64,000 nucleotides of DNA from Candidula unifasciata (taxonomy: Eukaryota > Mollusca > Gastropoda > Stylommatophora > Geomitridae). How positions within the stretch are numbered: the stretch's first letter is position 1; each line of letters opens with the position of its first letter. Of this stretch, positions 1 through 11,600 are shown piece by piece. The position numbers were made by a program, and so were the translations under genes. Location of the stretch: contig CAJHNH020001591.1 of the NCBI GenBank assembly GCA_905116865.2, forward strand, positions 1 through 64,000. Direction: 5' to 3'. The notes below the pieces were generated by a model that did not search any database, was not told the origin of the DNA, and was given only the letters and a program-made list of their open reading frames with translations.

Positions 1-654
1 AAATTTTTTCCAATTTTTTCGGGGCTTCTGTTTTTTTTTTCTTTTTTTTGTCGCTCACCCAAGTGACAGCTGCATTATCCTATTTACTGAAAGTTTGGAT
101 ATCCTGCTTTTGTTAACTTCTTTTTCTGCCTTTCTTTCCCCCCCTGGCATAGCCCTCAACCACTCACCCCAAATTGTTCTTTCCTTCGCCATTCATGGGC
201 TCCCCATGTCCCCCCCAATCTTTCTAACCTCTTTCTCCGCTCTCTTTCCTGTTTTTTTGGGCCTTTCCTTTTTTCCTATCCCCTTTTGGGGTTCCAATCA
301 AAGACATTCGTTATGCTGTTCCCTTTTTTTCTCAGGGGTTGCCCTACCCAACAGCTCTTTTCCTCACCTCCTGTCCCGGGAGCCTGTTTATTCTCTTCCC
401 CAAGTTCTACTTATTTTTCTATCTACATTTTATTCCCCTCTATTCTGCCAGGCCCATTAAATGAATGTCTGAAAATTTTTTAAAAATTGTTTCGTTTTTC
501 TCCATGTTTCCCCCCCCTACATAGACGTTTTAATTTAGAAAAAAATTTTTTTGGGTTGTATTTTTTTTAATTTCTTTTGACCCCCCAAAAACCCCATGCT
601 TGAAGTCCCCTTGCCTTTTTTTTCTTATTAAACCGCTTTTTTTTTTCAGTGGTG

Positions 655-815
655 TTAAAAGAAAATTTTGTTGCGTATCCTTTACAGCCTTTTGGGAACC
701 AAACCTCCCCGGTTGTTTTTTTCTAGGCAAATTTTTTCCGTGTTTCCTTGCTTTTGGAGGCGGAACCAACTTCACCACCAAGGTGAAAAGGGCCCCAGCT
801 GGGACAAAAACCGCA
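655..815 (-). repeat. SINE-E copy, badly distorted
   Basis: It aligns with the element at 49905-50152: both read GTTGCGTATCC near one end and AGCTGGGA near the other, in the same order and spacing. Differences are concentrated in homopolymers. Confidence 0.6.
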
Positions 816-1736
816 CCCCCATTCGAAATTTTCCCATCACTTTGCCAGAGCCGGCGAAGGGAAAAAAAAGAAAAGAAAAGAAGAAAAAAACTTCCCCGGG
901 ACAATTCTGACCCCCGGTCAAACCGGGAAAATTTTTCCCACTAAAAAACCCGGGAAAAGAAATTTGTTTCGATAGGCAGTTAAAAATCTATTATTTCAGG
1001 TCTTTTTTCCCCCTACTCCGGGATCTTCAGGGTTTTCCGGGTGGAAAGATCTCTGGAAGGGGCCCTTCTTTTCGTTTCGTAAAACCCTTTTTCGACTCCA
1101 CCTGGGAACCCAAATTTTTTCGAACTCCACAAAGCGTTTGATTTTTTTCAGAACGAAGACGCACGGGGGCACCCATAAGGGCCCTTTCCATCTTCACACC
1201 GCAGATTCCAATCCCAACGTGCCAGTACGTCTGTTAACGCGGGGTTTTTTTTTCTCTGAGGTCAAGACCCTTGTTTCCCCCAAAAGCACAGTCCACCAGG
1301 GGAAAAAATTTTTGCCCGAACAACATGCTCTCACAACCCCCTTTTTGGGCCCCGCCTGCCTTATCAGATCAGTCTCCCCAAACTGTATGATTTTTTGTTT
1401 CTCTAATTGCACACTGCCTCAAAAGTTTCGCCACGCCTCCCTTTTCATCATCGTATCCATAAATTTGTGAAAAAGCAGCCATATGCCCCTCCTATTCATT
1501 TCCCACCCACATCCCTTAAAAAATGTCACAATGTTTTTCACTCTGACCTCTGAAGTGACCCCGAAGTGCCCTCGAAGTACCCCTAAATGCCTCCGAAGGA
1601 CCTCCGATGACCTCCAGAAAACCCCAGCTGTGCGGTCGGATTTTTTTTAAACCCCTTTTAAAAAAAATAAACCCTTCTTAGGGTCTGAAACCCGGTCTCC
1701 GGATGAAGCCCGTTCTACTCCAGCACTGCCCTTGGG

Positions 1737-1988
1737 GGCCCCTGGGGTAATGGCTAAAACCTCCCTGCGGATCGAAAAGGGCATGGGGTTTGGTCCTAGT
1801 GGACCCGCATTTTAAAAATGACCTAGGGGTTCCCAGGGCGACCCAGGGTTGATGGGTACCAGGGGCAAATCCTGGAAATTAAGGGACCGGGTTGATGCTG
1901 ATCCATCCCCCCCTCTGATTATCCAAAAATATAGGTCTAGCCTATATCACCCCGTCTGAAGGGATGGAAAAAGGTCTTTTACTTTTAT
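1737..1988 (+). repeat. SINE-A copy, distorted
   Basis: It follows the SINE-A order: GCGGATC head, AAAAATGACC, CCCAGGG, GGGTACCAGGGG, TTGATGCTGA, AAAATATAGGTCTAG and TTTTACTTTTA tail. The homopolymers are altered. Confidence 0.7.
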
Positions 1989-2299
1989 CGATCCTCTTTA
2001 AAATAAATGGAACAAAAGCAAAAAAAAAACAAAAAAGAGAGGAAAATTTTTTAACATGAAACCCAAGAGGATTTTCACCACAATCTCTGACCCCCCTGCT
2101 AACCACTCAGTGCGGCAAGCCCGGGCAAACAAGTGGGGATCTTGTGGGGGACCTGGAAGGAAATGTGTTGATCCCGCACCCACTCCCCAAAACTGAGTTA
2201 ACACTGCTCCAAAAACTTGGTCACTTTAATCTCCCTTTGGTCGAATTCCTGAAAAATAAAAGGCATTAAAATAAGGGGAAAGATAAAATAGTCAAAATT

Positions 2300-2585
2300 T
2301 CTTCTTCTTCTTCACGTCCCCCAGCTGTAAAATCTGGGGGAAAGTTCTATTTTCTCCCCTTCTGGGCTGCGTCCGTTCCAAAAACCCAAGTTTTTCTGTG
2401 CTCTGTTTTACAAACTGCCCCTTTTTGTGTGCGACTGTTTGGTTCCTTCCCTCCAGCAGATGCCTCCGACTTTAAAGGAAGCTCCCAATTCCGACTCTTA
2501 CACGGGTTTTTGGGTAGCAGGGGGTCTGTTCTTTTTTTCCCTTTAATGGGACGCCAGAACCCAAAATGTGGATGTTAACTTTTTG
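2300..2585 (-). repeat. Family B (AAG-tailed) copy, distorted
   Basis: CTTCTTCTTC at the left end, then CAGCTGTAAA, GTTCCAAAAACC, GTTTGGTTCC, CTCCGACTTTAAAGG and CCAGAACCC. This is the minus-strand order of family B, with altered homopolymers. Confidence 0.65.
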
Positions 2586-2899
2586 ATTGGTTTGGATTCT
2601 TTTTCGGCGTTCTCCCGAAGATGAAATTCCCTGTGTTTACACCCGAGTTTGCGATATTTCCCCTTTTTGGGGAAACCCCCGGGGCTTCGCGGGCATTTTT
2701 AAGGGGTTTTTCCCTTTCCCCGGTGATTAAATTAAATTTGACCCCTTTTCCGTTTTTTCAGATAAATAGTTTTATATTGTCTATAAGGGGCAGGGAAACT
2801 TACTCCTTTCATTGGGGAAAGGGGGAAGATGGGGGAATGTGGACTGCTGTAAAATACTAACATTGATTGTCAGGGATGTGCCCACAAGCCACAGAGACC

Positions 2900-3960
2900 A
2901 AATATCACCTTAAATTTAAAGGAAAAGTGGCCTGGGGTTTCGGGAACCGGGCTAGGACATCTTTGACCAGCCCTCCTATTTGGCAGTCGGACAGCTGTAG
3001 TGTGGCCATGCCTCATGAATAATGGTTTTAGTTATTGAGTTAGACAGAGTTAGATAATATGTTGAAATATTTAGAATGATGAAGAAATGGTAGAGGTAAA
3101 ATAATAAAGGTAAAAGTCACAGAGCTCAACATGTTGTATCTATATCAGACGTTCTCGTGTGGATTGTGACTACATTCTGATACAGTTTGTTCATGTTGTC
3201 ATAGCCATGATTGCAGTGTTAATGTGCTTTGAGTGTATCAACAATAAACTATGTAACAACACTTATAACTCTTGGGACTTATCAAGCTCAGATAATCAGA
3301 GGCGAATATGAGAAGTACAAATGAGCACGTCGGTCTGTGCAAGTTGAATGACCTTTAAAAACTCATGCTCTGACCTTGCCACCTTGCCTCTCGACCCCTG
3401 ACACTGCCCATGGCAATGGCGAGTGTGAATAGCAAGACATGCCAGCGTAAGAACAGTTTTTCATAATTATAGCCTGGGATTTCAGAACCATTCTTGTCAA
3501 CATTTGTGTTAAGTGTGTTTCTTCTCAGACCCCCAGCTCTCATCCTTACTGCAAACATTTCTTCCTTCATTCTTATTTCCTTCCCGACGTGCCCCTTCCA
3601 CATAAAAACGGTTCATGGCATTTTGTTACGAGTCCACCTCAACACCTGTACCATTCATGTCCCACTTCCACACATCTTTATATCGCAGTAGAAGTCGACC
3701 TCAACGTTCACATTAATTTTACTGTAAATGCATGGAAATAATTAGACAGGGAATCCTCTTGAAGCCACAGAAACAAGAGGAAAAAGGAGAGACTGACATA
3801 AAGCCAACTGGAGAACAGCAGAAAGGAAAATGAAGGACTGTAAAATGACAAGGGATACCATGGGCAGAAAGGCTACAGACCAGCAGCAATGGAGAACATC
3901 TATGAACACCTTGTGTGTCAAAAGCCCCATGAAGAGGATCCAGTGAAAGATACAGAGAGA
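2900..3960. other. 3' flank or intron, nothing recognised
   Basis: Sequence quality is ordinary from here on. The open frames are short and show no domain or splice context. The missing C-terminal spastizin exons were looked for here and not found. Confidence 0.5.
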
Positions 3961-3964
3961 GAGC

Positions 3965-4165
3965 TGAGGATGCTAAGGTCAAGGGTTCAAATCCGCATGA
4001 AATCAATTTTTTTAAAAAGATGACCGTGACTCCCAGGTTGACCCAGCCTTTAATAGGTGAGTCCTGGGAAGTTTAGGCAGCCAGCGGGATGATGACCACA
4101 TTGCCCATCGAAGGGCCGCTTGGTCTATAAATATATGAGTCCAGTCTCATATGCCTGCTGTACCA
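3965..4165 (+). repeat. SINE-A copy, diverged
   Basis: GGGTTCAAATCCGC (B-box-like), AAGATGACC, CTCCCAGGTTGACCCAGCC, GATGATGACCACATTGCCCAT and TTGGTCTATAAA in SINE-A order. Confidence 0.75.
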
Positions 4166-4394
4166 CCAGCACATAAAGGAACTTTTCTGTTTTTAAATAG
4201 AGAGAGTAGTTCATTCTATTTGCAATTATTTTTTCTTTACGAGTTGATCCTGTTCAATCTGTGTTTGAAGGTTATAATTAGGGTATTTTTCTTCCTTTTT
4301 CATTTGCCTGCACATTGCGGTTAAGTTGGCTCATCTTCCCACATTGTTTTTTTTTTCAAAATTCGCTATCACTGTCTGGCGTGTCTCTCAGGTG

Positions 4395-5358
4395 TCAGAT
4401 TCTCTTTCATATGGATGTATCTGTGTTTGCATGTGTATATCTGTTTGTATGTATCTGTGTTTGCATGTGTATATCTGTTTGTATGTATCTGTGTTTGCAT
4501 GTGTATATCTGTTTGTATGTATGTGTGTGGAATGTGCGTGTCTGTGTGGAGTGTGCGTGTCTGTGTGGAATGTGCATGTCTGTGTGGGTAGGTAGGTATG
4601 TATGTGGGTGAATGGAGGTGTGTTTAAGTGAGTGGGTAGGTAGGTAGGTGTGTGGTGTGTGTGTGGTGTGTGTGTGGTGTGGTGTGTGTGGTGTGGTGTG
4701 GGTGTTGTGGTGTGGTGTGTGTGGTGTGGTGGGTTTGTTGGTGTGGTGTGTGTGGTGTGTGGTGGTTGTGTGGTGGTGGGTGGTGGGTGGGTGGTGGGGT
4801 GGTGGTGGGTGGTGGTGGGTGTGGGTGGGTGGTGTGTGTGGTGGGTGTGTGGTGGTGTGTGTGGTGGGTGTGGGTGTGGTGGTGTGGTGTCGTGTGTGGT
4901 TTGTGTGTGGTGTGTGTTGTGGGGGGGGGTGTGGTGGGGGGGGTGTGTGGTGGGGGGGTGTGTGGTGTGGGTGTGGGTGTGGTGGTGTGTGGGTGTGTGT
5001 GGGGTGTGTGTGTGTGTGTGGTGTGTGTGGTGTGTGTGTGTGGTGTGTGTGTGTGTGTGCTGGTGTCTGCGTGTGGGTGTGTTGGGTGGTTTGGTGTGTG
5101 TGGTGGTGGTCTGTGGTGTGGTGTGTGTGGGTGTGGTTGTGTGGGGGGTGTGTGTGGTGTGCGTGGTGTGTGGGTTGTGTGTGGGTGGGTGTGTGGGTGG
5201 GTGTGTGTGTGGTGTGGGTGTGTGGTGTGGGTGTGTGGTGTGGGTGTGTGGTGTGGGTGTGTGGTGTGTGTGTGTGGTGTGTGTGTGGTGTGTGTGTGTG
5301 TGTGGTGTGTGTGTGGTGTGTGTGTTGTGTGGTGTGTGTGTTGTGTGATGTGTGTGTG

Positions 5359-5391
<33 letters not shown>

Positions 5392-5400
5392 ACGCGCTAG
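4395..5400 (+). repeat. GT-rich compound microsatellite
   Basis: Three copies of a 34-bp unit (GCATGTGTATATCTG...) at 4422-4520 lead into about 780 bp made almost only of G and T (GTGTGG and GTGGT units), ending in GCGCGCACGCGC. Long Thr-His, Val-Cys and Trp-Gly frames here are artefacts of the repeat. Confidence 0.95.
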
Positions 5401-5466
5401 TGTGTGCATGCATTTGACCACCCATGCTTTTGTGTGTATTTGTTCTTTTTTTTTTTAAATATTCAT

Positions 5467-5587
5467 AGTCATATGAATATAACATGCTTATTGATAAAAT
5501 ACAGCTGCAGTGTGAAAGACAGGTGTTTGAAAGGGCCAAATGTAATTTGTGACCCTTTGAAAATAAAGTTTGTTCGTTCGTTCTGCT
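5467..5587 (+). repeat. Dispersed repeat F, LINE-like 3' end
   Basis: It ends GACCCTTTGAAAATAAAG then TTTGTTCGTTCGTTC. An inverted copy lies at 15295-15410. The TTCG short-tandem tail is typical of non-LTR 3' ends. Confidence 0.6.
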
Positions 5588-6139
5588 GCTTGAGGGTCTG
5601 TCTGATGTAGCTATTTGCACTTATTTAACTTCATACTTCAAAATACTATGAGACAAAGAGTCATTTCCTTTACTTCTACTTACTTTTTCACTTCCTCACG
5701 TGACAAAGTCATTCTAGCAGAGGATTCTGGGAGCTGTTTGTCCCAGTGTGGGGGTTGTTTCCCAGCAGTCACTGGCGTGGTTGCAGCAAGAGGGTGGCGC
5801 ACACTGCCCCACTGACCCGGATCTAGGTAAGCCTGCATGAGAACAGAGCCGATTTTCATGCACTAATGTTTACTGTATCATGAATGAAATAATAAAGCTA
5901 GTTCAAATTAACCCTGAAAAACCTTCTGAGCACAACATTAACTATCTTCTTCTTCTAAGCATTCACCAGCCATAATCTTCAGCACAAATTTCTGGTTGTT
6001 TGTCCATGTTTGGACTTTGGTCCTACCCCAGAACTTTGAGTTTTGGGTAAAATGTGATAAGCACAACATAAACTTCAGATTCGCCTGCACTTATTACCTG
6101 ATGCAGCACAGCTACCCAAAGTAGCTATTGGTTAGTAGT

Positions 6140-6395
6140 ACTGAGAGAGGTGTAGTGGCTAGAGGCTCGTCTGTCAATCTGGAAGGTCCTAGGTTCAGGT
6201 CCTGACAAAGCCAGCCTTTTGTTTTTCTTAAAAGATGACCTTGGATCCCAGTTCGACTCAGCCTGAAATGGTACCAGGTAAAGTCCTGGGAGGTAAAGGC
6301 GACAGGCCGTGATGTTGACCACAATTACTCACCAAGTGCCTAGTTGGTCTATAAAATATAGTTCTAGCCTTAAAGTCCCAATACGCCAGAAGATG
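6140..6395 (+). repeat. SINE-A copy, diverged
   Basis: GTGGCTAGAGGCTCG head, AGGTTCAGGTCC B-box-like stretch, AAGATGACCTTGG, TGGTACCAGGTAAAGTCC and GTTGGTCTATAAAATATAG in family order. Confidence 0.8.
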
Positions 6396-6584
6396 TGGCA
6401 ATGGATCATTGACTTTACTGAAAAAGTTAACAAGCCAGAGACCAAGAGCTACTAATCAGATGTATTATGATCCAACAGTAGCAAATCCTAGAAACCTGTT
6501 CAACTGTATAAGAATTATTTTGAGATTTTTTGGGTGGGATGTCAACATTTCCTTATTGCACTCAAAACATTCAATCCACCACCT

Positions 6585-7605
6585 GCAAACACCCAGTGCC
6601 TTTAATCACTGCATACAACTGCATACACCCGTGCCTTCAGTCACTGCATACAACTGCATACACCAGTGCCTTCATTCACTGCTACAACTGGCATACACCC
6701 AGTGCTTCAATCACTGCATACAACTGCATACACCCAGTGCCTTCAGTCACTGCATACAACTGCATACACCCCAGTGCCTTTAGTCACTGCATACAACTGC
6801 ATACACCCAGTGCCTTTTAGTCACTGCATACAACTGCACTACGCCCCAGTGCCTTCAGTCCTGCATACAACTGCATCACCCGGTGCCTTTTAATCACTGC
6901 ATACAACTGCATACACCCAGTGCCATTCAGTCACTGCATACAACTGCATACACCCAGTCCTTCAGTCACTGCATACAACTGCATACACCCGTGCCTTCAG
7001 TCACTGCATACAACTGCATACACCCAGGCCTTTAATCACTGCATACAACTGCATACACCCCAGTGCCTTCAGTCACATGCATACAACTGCATACACCCAG
7101 TGCCATCAATCACTGCATACAACTGCATACACCCAGTGCCTTCAGTCACTGCATACATAACTGCAATACACCCAGTGCCTTCAGTCACTGCATACAACTG
7201 CATACAACCCAGTGCCTTCAGTCACTGCATACAACTGCATACACCCAGTGCCTTCAGTCACTGCATACAACTGCATACACCCAGTGCCTTCAATCACTGC
7301 ATACAACTGCATACACCCAGTGCCTTCAGTCACTGCATACAACTGCATACACCCAGTGCCTTCAGTCACTGCATACAACTGCATACACCCAGTGCCTTCA
7401 GTCACTGCATACAACTGCATACACCCAGTGCCTTCAGTCACTGCATACAACTGCATACACCCAGTGCCTTCAATCACTACATACAACTGCATACACCCAG
7501 TGCCTTCAGTCACTGCATACAACTGCAAACACCCAGTGACTTCAATCACTGCATACAACTGCATACACCCAGTGCCTTCAGTCACTGCATCCAACTGCTA
7601 TACAT
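6585..7605 (+). repeat. 36-bp minisatellite, about 28 copies
   Basis: The unit contains CACTGCATACAACTGCATAC then ACCCAGTGCCTTCAGT. The right half is nearly homogeneous; the left half carries indels. Because 36 is a multiple of 3, long open frames appear on both strands. These are not genes. Confidence 0.97.
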
Positions 7606-7671
7606 AACATGTATTCAAAACACAACAATTCTTTTGATAAATAAATTATTACTGATCAGTTAGGATTAAGG

Positions 7672-7950
7672 TCCCTGTGTGGGTTCCGGGGGCCCTATTG
7701 TGGGAAAAAAATAACAGACCGATTGCCTCCCCGTTAAGCAAGTCATAGGAGTCGACTAACTGCGGACTTCCTTCAAAGTCAGAGTGTATCTGCCTGAGCG
7801 GCTAGGGACAACCAACTGCACAAAAATAATCCAGTAAAACATATGTACACGAAAACTCAGGCCCTGGCACAAACCCAAAGTCAAAATGGATGAACAGCAA
7901 GGATTTTCCGCCAGAGCTTACAGCCAGTAAACATAAAAGAAGAAGGAGGA
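7672..7950 (+). repeat. Family B copy, near full length
   Basis: GTGTGGGTTCCGGGGGCCC start, CATAGGAGTCGACTAACTG, GTATCTGCCTGAGCGGCTAG, ACTCAGGCCCTGGCACAA, TTTTCCGCCAGAGCTTACAG and an AAGAAGAAGG end. Confidence 0.85.
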
Positions 7951-8129
7951 TTATCATCACAGCACTCTGGACAGATCACACAGATGATCCGATCTCCACC
8001 TCAAAAGCTCCACAAGTGTAAAATATCTGATGACTCTTGTTTGGTGTTGATTAGTTAAATGTCTTGGCCCCTTGGTGAAATGTTCATTTCTTGCCACTCC
8101 AGGCTGCACCCCATGTCCACTGATAAATC

Positions 8130-8279
8130 TGTCTAAGAGGTGAGGAACCAACAGTCTGCATACACATAAGCTAGATCTGTAAAATGGATATACATGCAAC
8201 ATTCAAGTTCTGGAACAAAACAGTCCATTAATGGACAAACAACCAGAATTTTCTGCCAGAGTTGACAGCTGGTGAATGC

Positions 8280-8310
<31 letters not shown>

Positions 8311-8349
8311 AAGAAGAAGAAGAAGAAGAAGAAGAAGAAGAAGAAGAAG

Positions 8350-8381
<32 letters not shown>

Positions 8382-8395
8382 GAAGAAGAAGAATA
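8130..8395 (+). repeat. Family B copy with expanded (AAG)n tail
   Basis: GAGGAACCAACAGTCTGCAT, GGTTCTGGAAC-type core and TTGACAGCTGGTGAATGCT, followed by about 110 bp of pure AAG repeats (8281-8393). The microsatellite grew from the element's own 3' tail. Confidence 0.88.
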
Positions 8396-8516
8396 AATCT
8401 GCTGTTAGAGAAAAGCATGCAACTACCGAACAACTAAAATAAAATAAAAAATCATCAACCAGAAGTAACTACAGACAGTGATCACTAAAGAAGAGTTTTC
8501 TAAAAAAGCATCCAAC

Positions 8517-8633
8517 CTCAAGATGATGCTGTGCAGTAAACAGGAACTGTAGTCGTCCACTGAGGTCCAAGTAACTGGTAGCTCCCCGCTGGTAGAAGTG
8601 GGTTATGCATGTCATGGCGGCCCGGATGTAGTC
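8517..8633 (-). CDS. ZFYVE26: ZFYVE26 exon e34, last exon seen
   Basis: 117 bp, 39 codons, acceptor GATCCAG, proposed donor GAG|GTTGGA. It encodes DYIRAAMTCITHFYQRGATS and YLDLSGRLQFLFTAQHHLE; RAAMTCI is shared with vertebrate spastizin. Reading past the donor gives 14 more residues and then a stop. Spastizin normally has about 200 more residues, so further exons are expected to the left but were not recognised. Confidence 0.92.
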
Positions 8634-11600
8634 CTGGATCCATAAATAGAGAGAAGAAACAGTCAACAACAGGCACAGGCAAGTCATCTACATGGCTATG
8701 TTTTACTAACTTCATTAGGGAAAGAAAGAATACTAATAATGAGATCTACAGTCAATCAACCAGTCAATCAACCAGTAAATCAACCAGTCAATCAACCATC
8801 AGGTGCCATCTCCTCAATGGAGGCTGCAATGGATCTTCAAAATGCTCTCTTTCACCCTGAATCTACCCCCCCCCCCCTCTCACTGGAGACACATGGATAT
8901 GAATGGCAGCAGAACACAAAGTAGTAATTGTATAAGTTGTTTATGAGCAATAACAACAACTAAAGTAGTACTCAGTATATCCCTCAACATGTAGCAGTCG
9001 ATGTCATCAATTCTACGTTGGTTTATTATTATTATTATTATTTTTTTGGTGTGCATCCTCCAAAGTGCTCTCACCTGTCCTCACTCTTGTTACCTGCTGC
9101 TCTTGCAGTTTAATCATGGTTGCAGAATCACACTTGATTTATGCAATCACTGTCTCCTACAGCATTCAGTATATAAGCCCTGTCTATTGCTCAACCCCTT
9201 TCCATAGTAGCATCCACCAGCAAGCTTATCAGCATGTAGGTTTCCCTTCACACCAGCATACCCTGACACCAACATGAAAAGCTGAGGATACCACAGACAA
9301 CAAAAAGAACTGATGACAGTACTGACCTTCATGAAGAGCTGCACATGGTACAAGGTGTTGAAGTACTTCTGCTTCAGCAGGTGCTTGCAGGTAGCCATCA
9401 GGTATGCTGTCCACTTCTCCAGGGTTGGGTCCAGCATCAACATCTGTTCCAGCAGCCGGCTCATCTCCCCCGAGTTCATCGCTGGCACCATCAGCCCATG
9501 AACAAAGATATCGGAGGAGCAATGCTGAGAAAATAAATGATGTATACGGTTATCACAGATGCAGACAAATATTAATTTACTGTCCTGTTGGGTCATTAGT
9601 GTCATAATTAATTCACTGTCCTGTTGTCTCATTACATGTCAATTATTAATTCACTGTCCTGTTGTCTCATTACATGTCACTTATTAATTTACTGTCCTGT
9701 TGTCTCATTACATGTCACTTATTAATTTACTGTCCTGTTGTCTCATTACATGTCACTTATTAATTTACTGTCCTGTTGTCTCATTACATGTCACTTATTA
9801 ATTTACTGTCCTGTTGTCTCATTACATGTCACTTATTAATTTTACTGTTCCTGTTGTCTCAGTACATGTCACTTATTAATTTACTGTCCTGTGTCTCATT
9901 ACATGTCACTTATTAATTTACTGTCCTGTTGTCTCATTACATGTCACTTATTAATTTACTGTCCTGTTGTCTCATTACATGTCACTTATTAATTTACTGT
10001 CCTGTTGGGTCATTAGTGTCATAATTAATTCACTGTCCTGTTGGGTCATTACATGTCACTTATTAATTTACTGTCCTGTTGGGTCATTAGTGTCATAATT
10101 AATTCACTGTCCTGTTGGGTCATTAATGTCATTCAAGGCTTAGTCTATTCCTCCATTCCATTCTGTCCTGTGTCAGCTCTTTGATTTAAAAAAAAAGTAA
10201 AAGTAAAGAACCCTTTTCCACGCCTTTAAGGAGTTATAGGCATATAGGGTTAGACCTATAGTTTTTTTTTTATAGACCAATGGGCACAGATGGGTGATGT
10301 GGTAAAGCATCAGCCGGCACACCTTTACTTCCTCTCAAAGCTAGGTCGACATAGGAGCCAAGGTCATTTAAAAAAAAAAAGTCTGGCTCCGCAGGAAGCA
10401 AACCCACAGCCTTCCAATCCACAGGTGAGTGTCTAGGTGCTCCCGCCACGGCAACTCCCTAATCCTCTTTGATATCATAGATGGAATCTAGTCCAGCCAC
10501 CTTGGCATCTCTCTTCAACTTGATTTTAGGTTTCTGTTTTGAATGGCTTTGCTTCATCAGTTTCCCTCATTCCCCACTTTAGTCTCTGTCTAGTGATTCT
10601 TGTGTTGTTTCTGTTTCACGATGTGTCAGTTTAGCGCCATATTCTCATGTCTTGAAAATGGTGGTACAATGTTGAATTAGGAATCACATCACAGCACTCA
10701 GGGAGTGCTCAGTTCCCATCTTCAGCTGCAAAGCGAAGAGTTCCAATTTTGATGGCACCAGTAACCGTCTGATTGTAAATCCGTCTCATCCTTCCCCTGA
10801 GTGTGATAGTTGGCCAGATTCCCTGGTAGCTCCTCGCAGAGTCATTCTCTTCAGGATGTAATGATCCATCTGCGCCTCTGTATTTTTCACTCACTCCCAA
10901 AGGGGCCCTCATAATATATAACTTGTCATATATCAATTCACTATCAAGAGGTGCAGAGCCAGCCAGTCTATCTGCCTGCTCACTTCCCAACACACCGGCA
11001 TATACCTGAAAAAAAAAATATCCAAAAGAATGCTAACTACCCGGGACCTCTGAAGTGATGCCAGCCACTCTGCACAAAGCATTACCTGTCTCCACCCTTT
11101 CTCAAAATGCTCTGTGAGTCAGTTACAATTGCGGCATGTGTGTACAGCTGATTCTAAAAGCCAGTGGAAGGCAGCAGATGTTTTTTCTTATTTCTTCACC
11201 GCTCTTGAACATTCATCCTATTTTTTATTTTCAACAATTTTCCTCAAGCACTGGTTTTCAACATGCATAACTTTATTCCAGATACACTGAAAAACATATT
11301 CAACATTTTCTATGCCAATAGTGAAGGCAAACATAGTGGTTATTTTAGAGATTTCATCTGATTCTTCAATGTCTTGCTCATTCAACTTGTCTGTCACTTG
11401 CTTGGTTAAATCACAACTTTCTATGCATTTTTTAAGAAAGTAATATTATGAAACTAGAATTATGTCACACACACACACACAAAAACATTATAAAACATAT
11501 AACAGTCCCTCATAAAACATGATGGTTCGACTGGGACTGAATCAGCAAACGGACTGAGTGTACAAATGATTGAATGTGAAACTGACTCCCAAAAATGTCC

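Larger units (their letters stand above)
1..2900. other. Low-quality or strongly degraded sequence
   Basis: Homopolymer runs of T, C, G and A are far denser here than elsewhere. Repeat copies recognisable in the rest of the window (SINE-A at 1737-1988, SINE-E at 655-815, family B at 2300-2585) appear with many homopolymer-type changes. The open frames here are low-complexity by-products. No exon can be supported. Confidence 0.7.

Noticed and set aside
95..460. Hydrophobic Ser/Leu/Phe-rich protein, possible membrane protein
   Set aside because: Pyrimidine-rich, probably mis-called sequence with no splice context. Similar frames at 20704-21561 and 39381-40094 are also pyrimidine artefacts.
4388..5620. 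Long Thr-His-rich and Val-Cys/Trp-Gly-rich open frames of 230-410 residues
   Set aside because: They come from the GT repeat, exist in several frames at once and have no start context or splice sites.
7181..7663. Open frames with 12-residue repeats on both strands, resembling a repeat protein
   Set aside because: The 36-bp unit is a multiple of 3 and stop-free; the array carries frame-breaking indels at the left.
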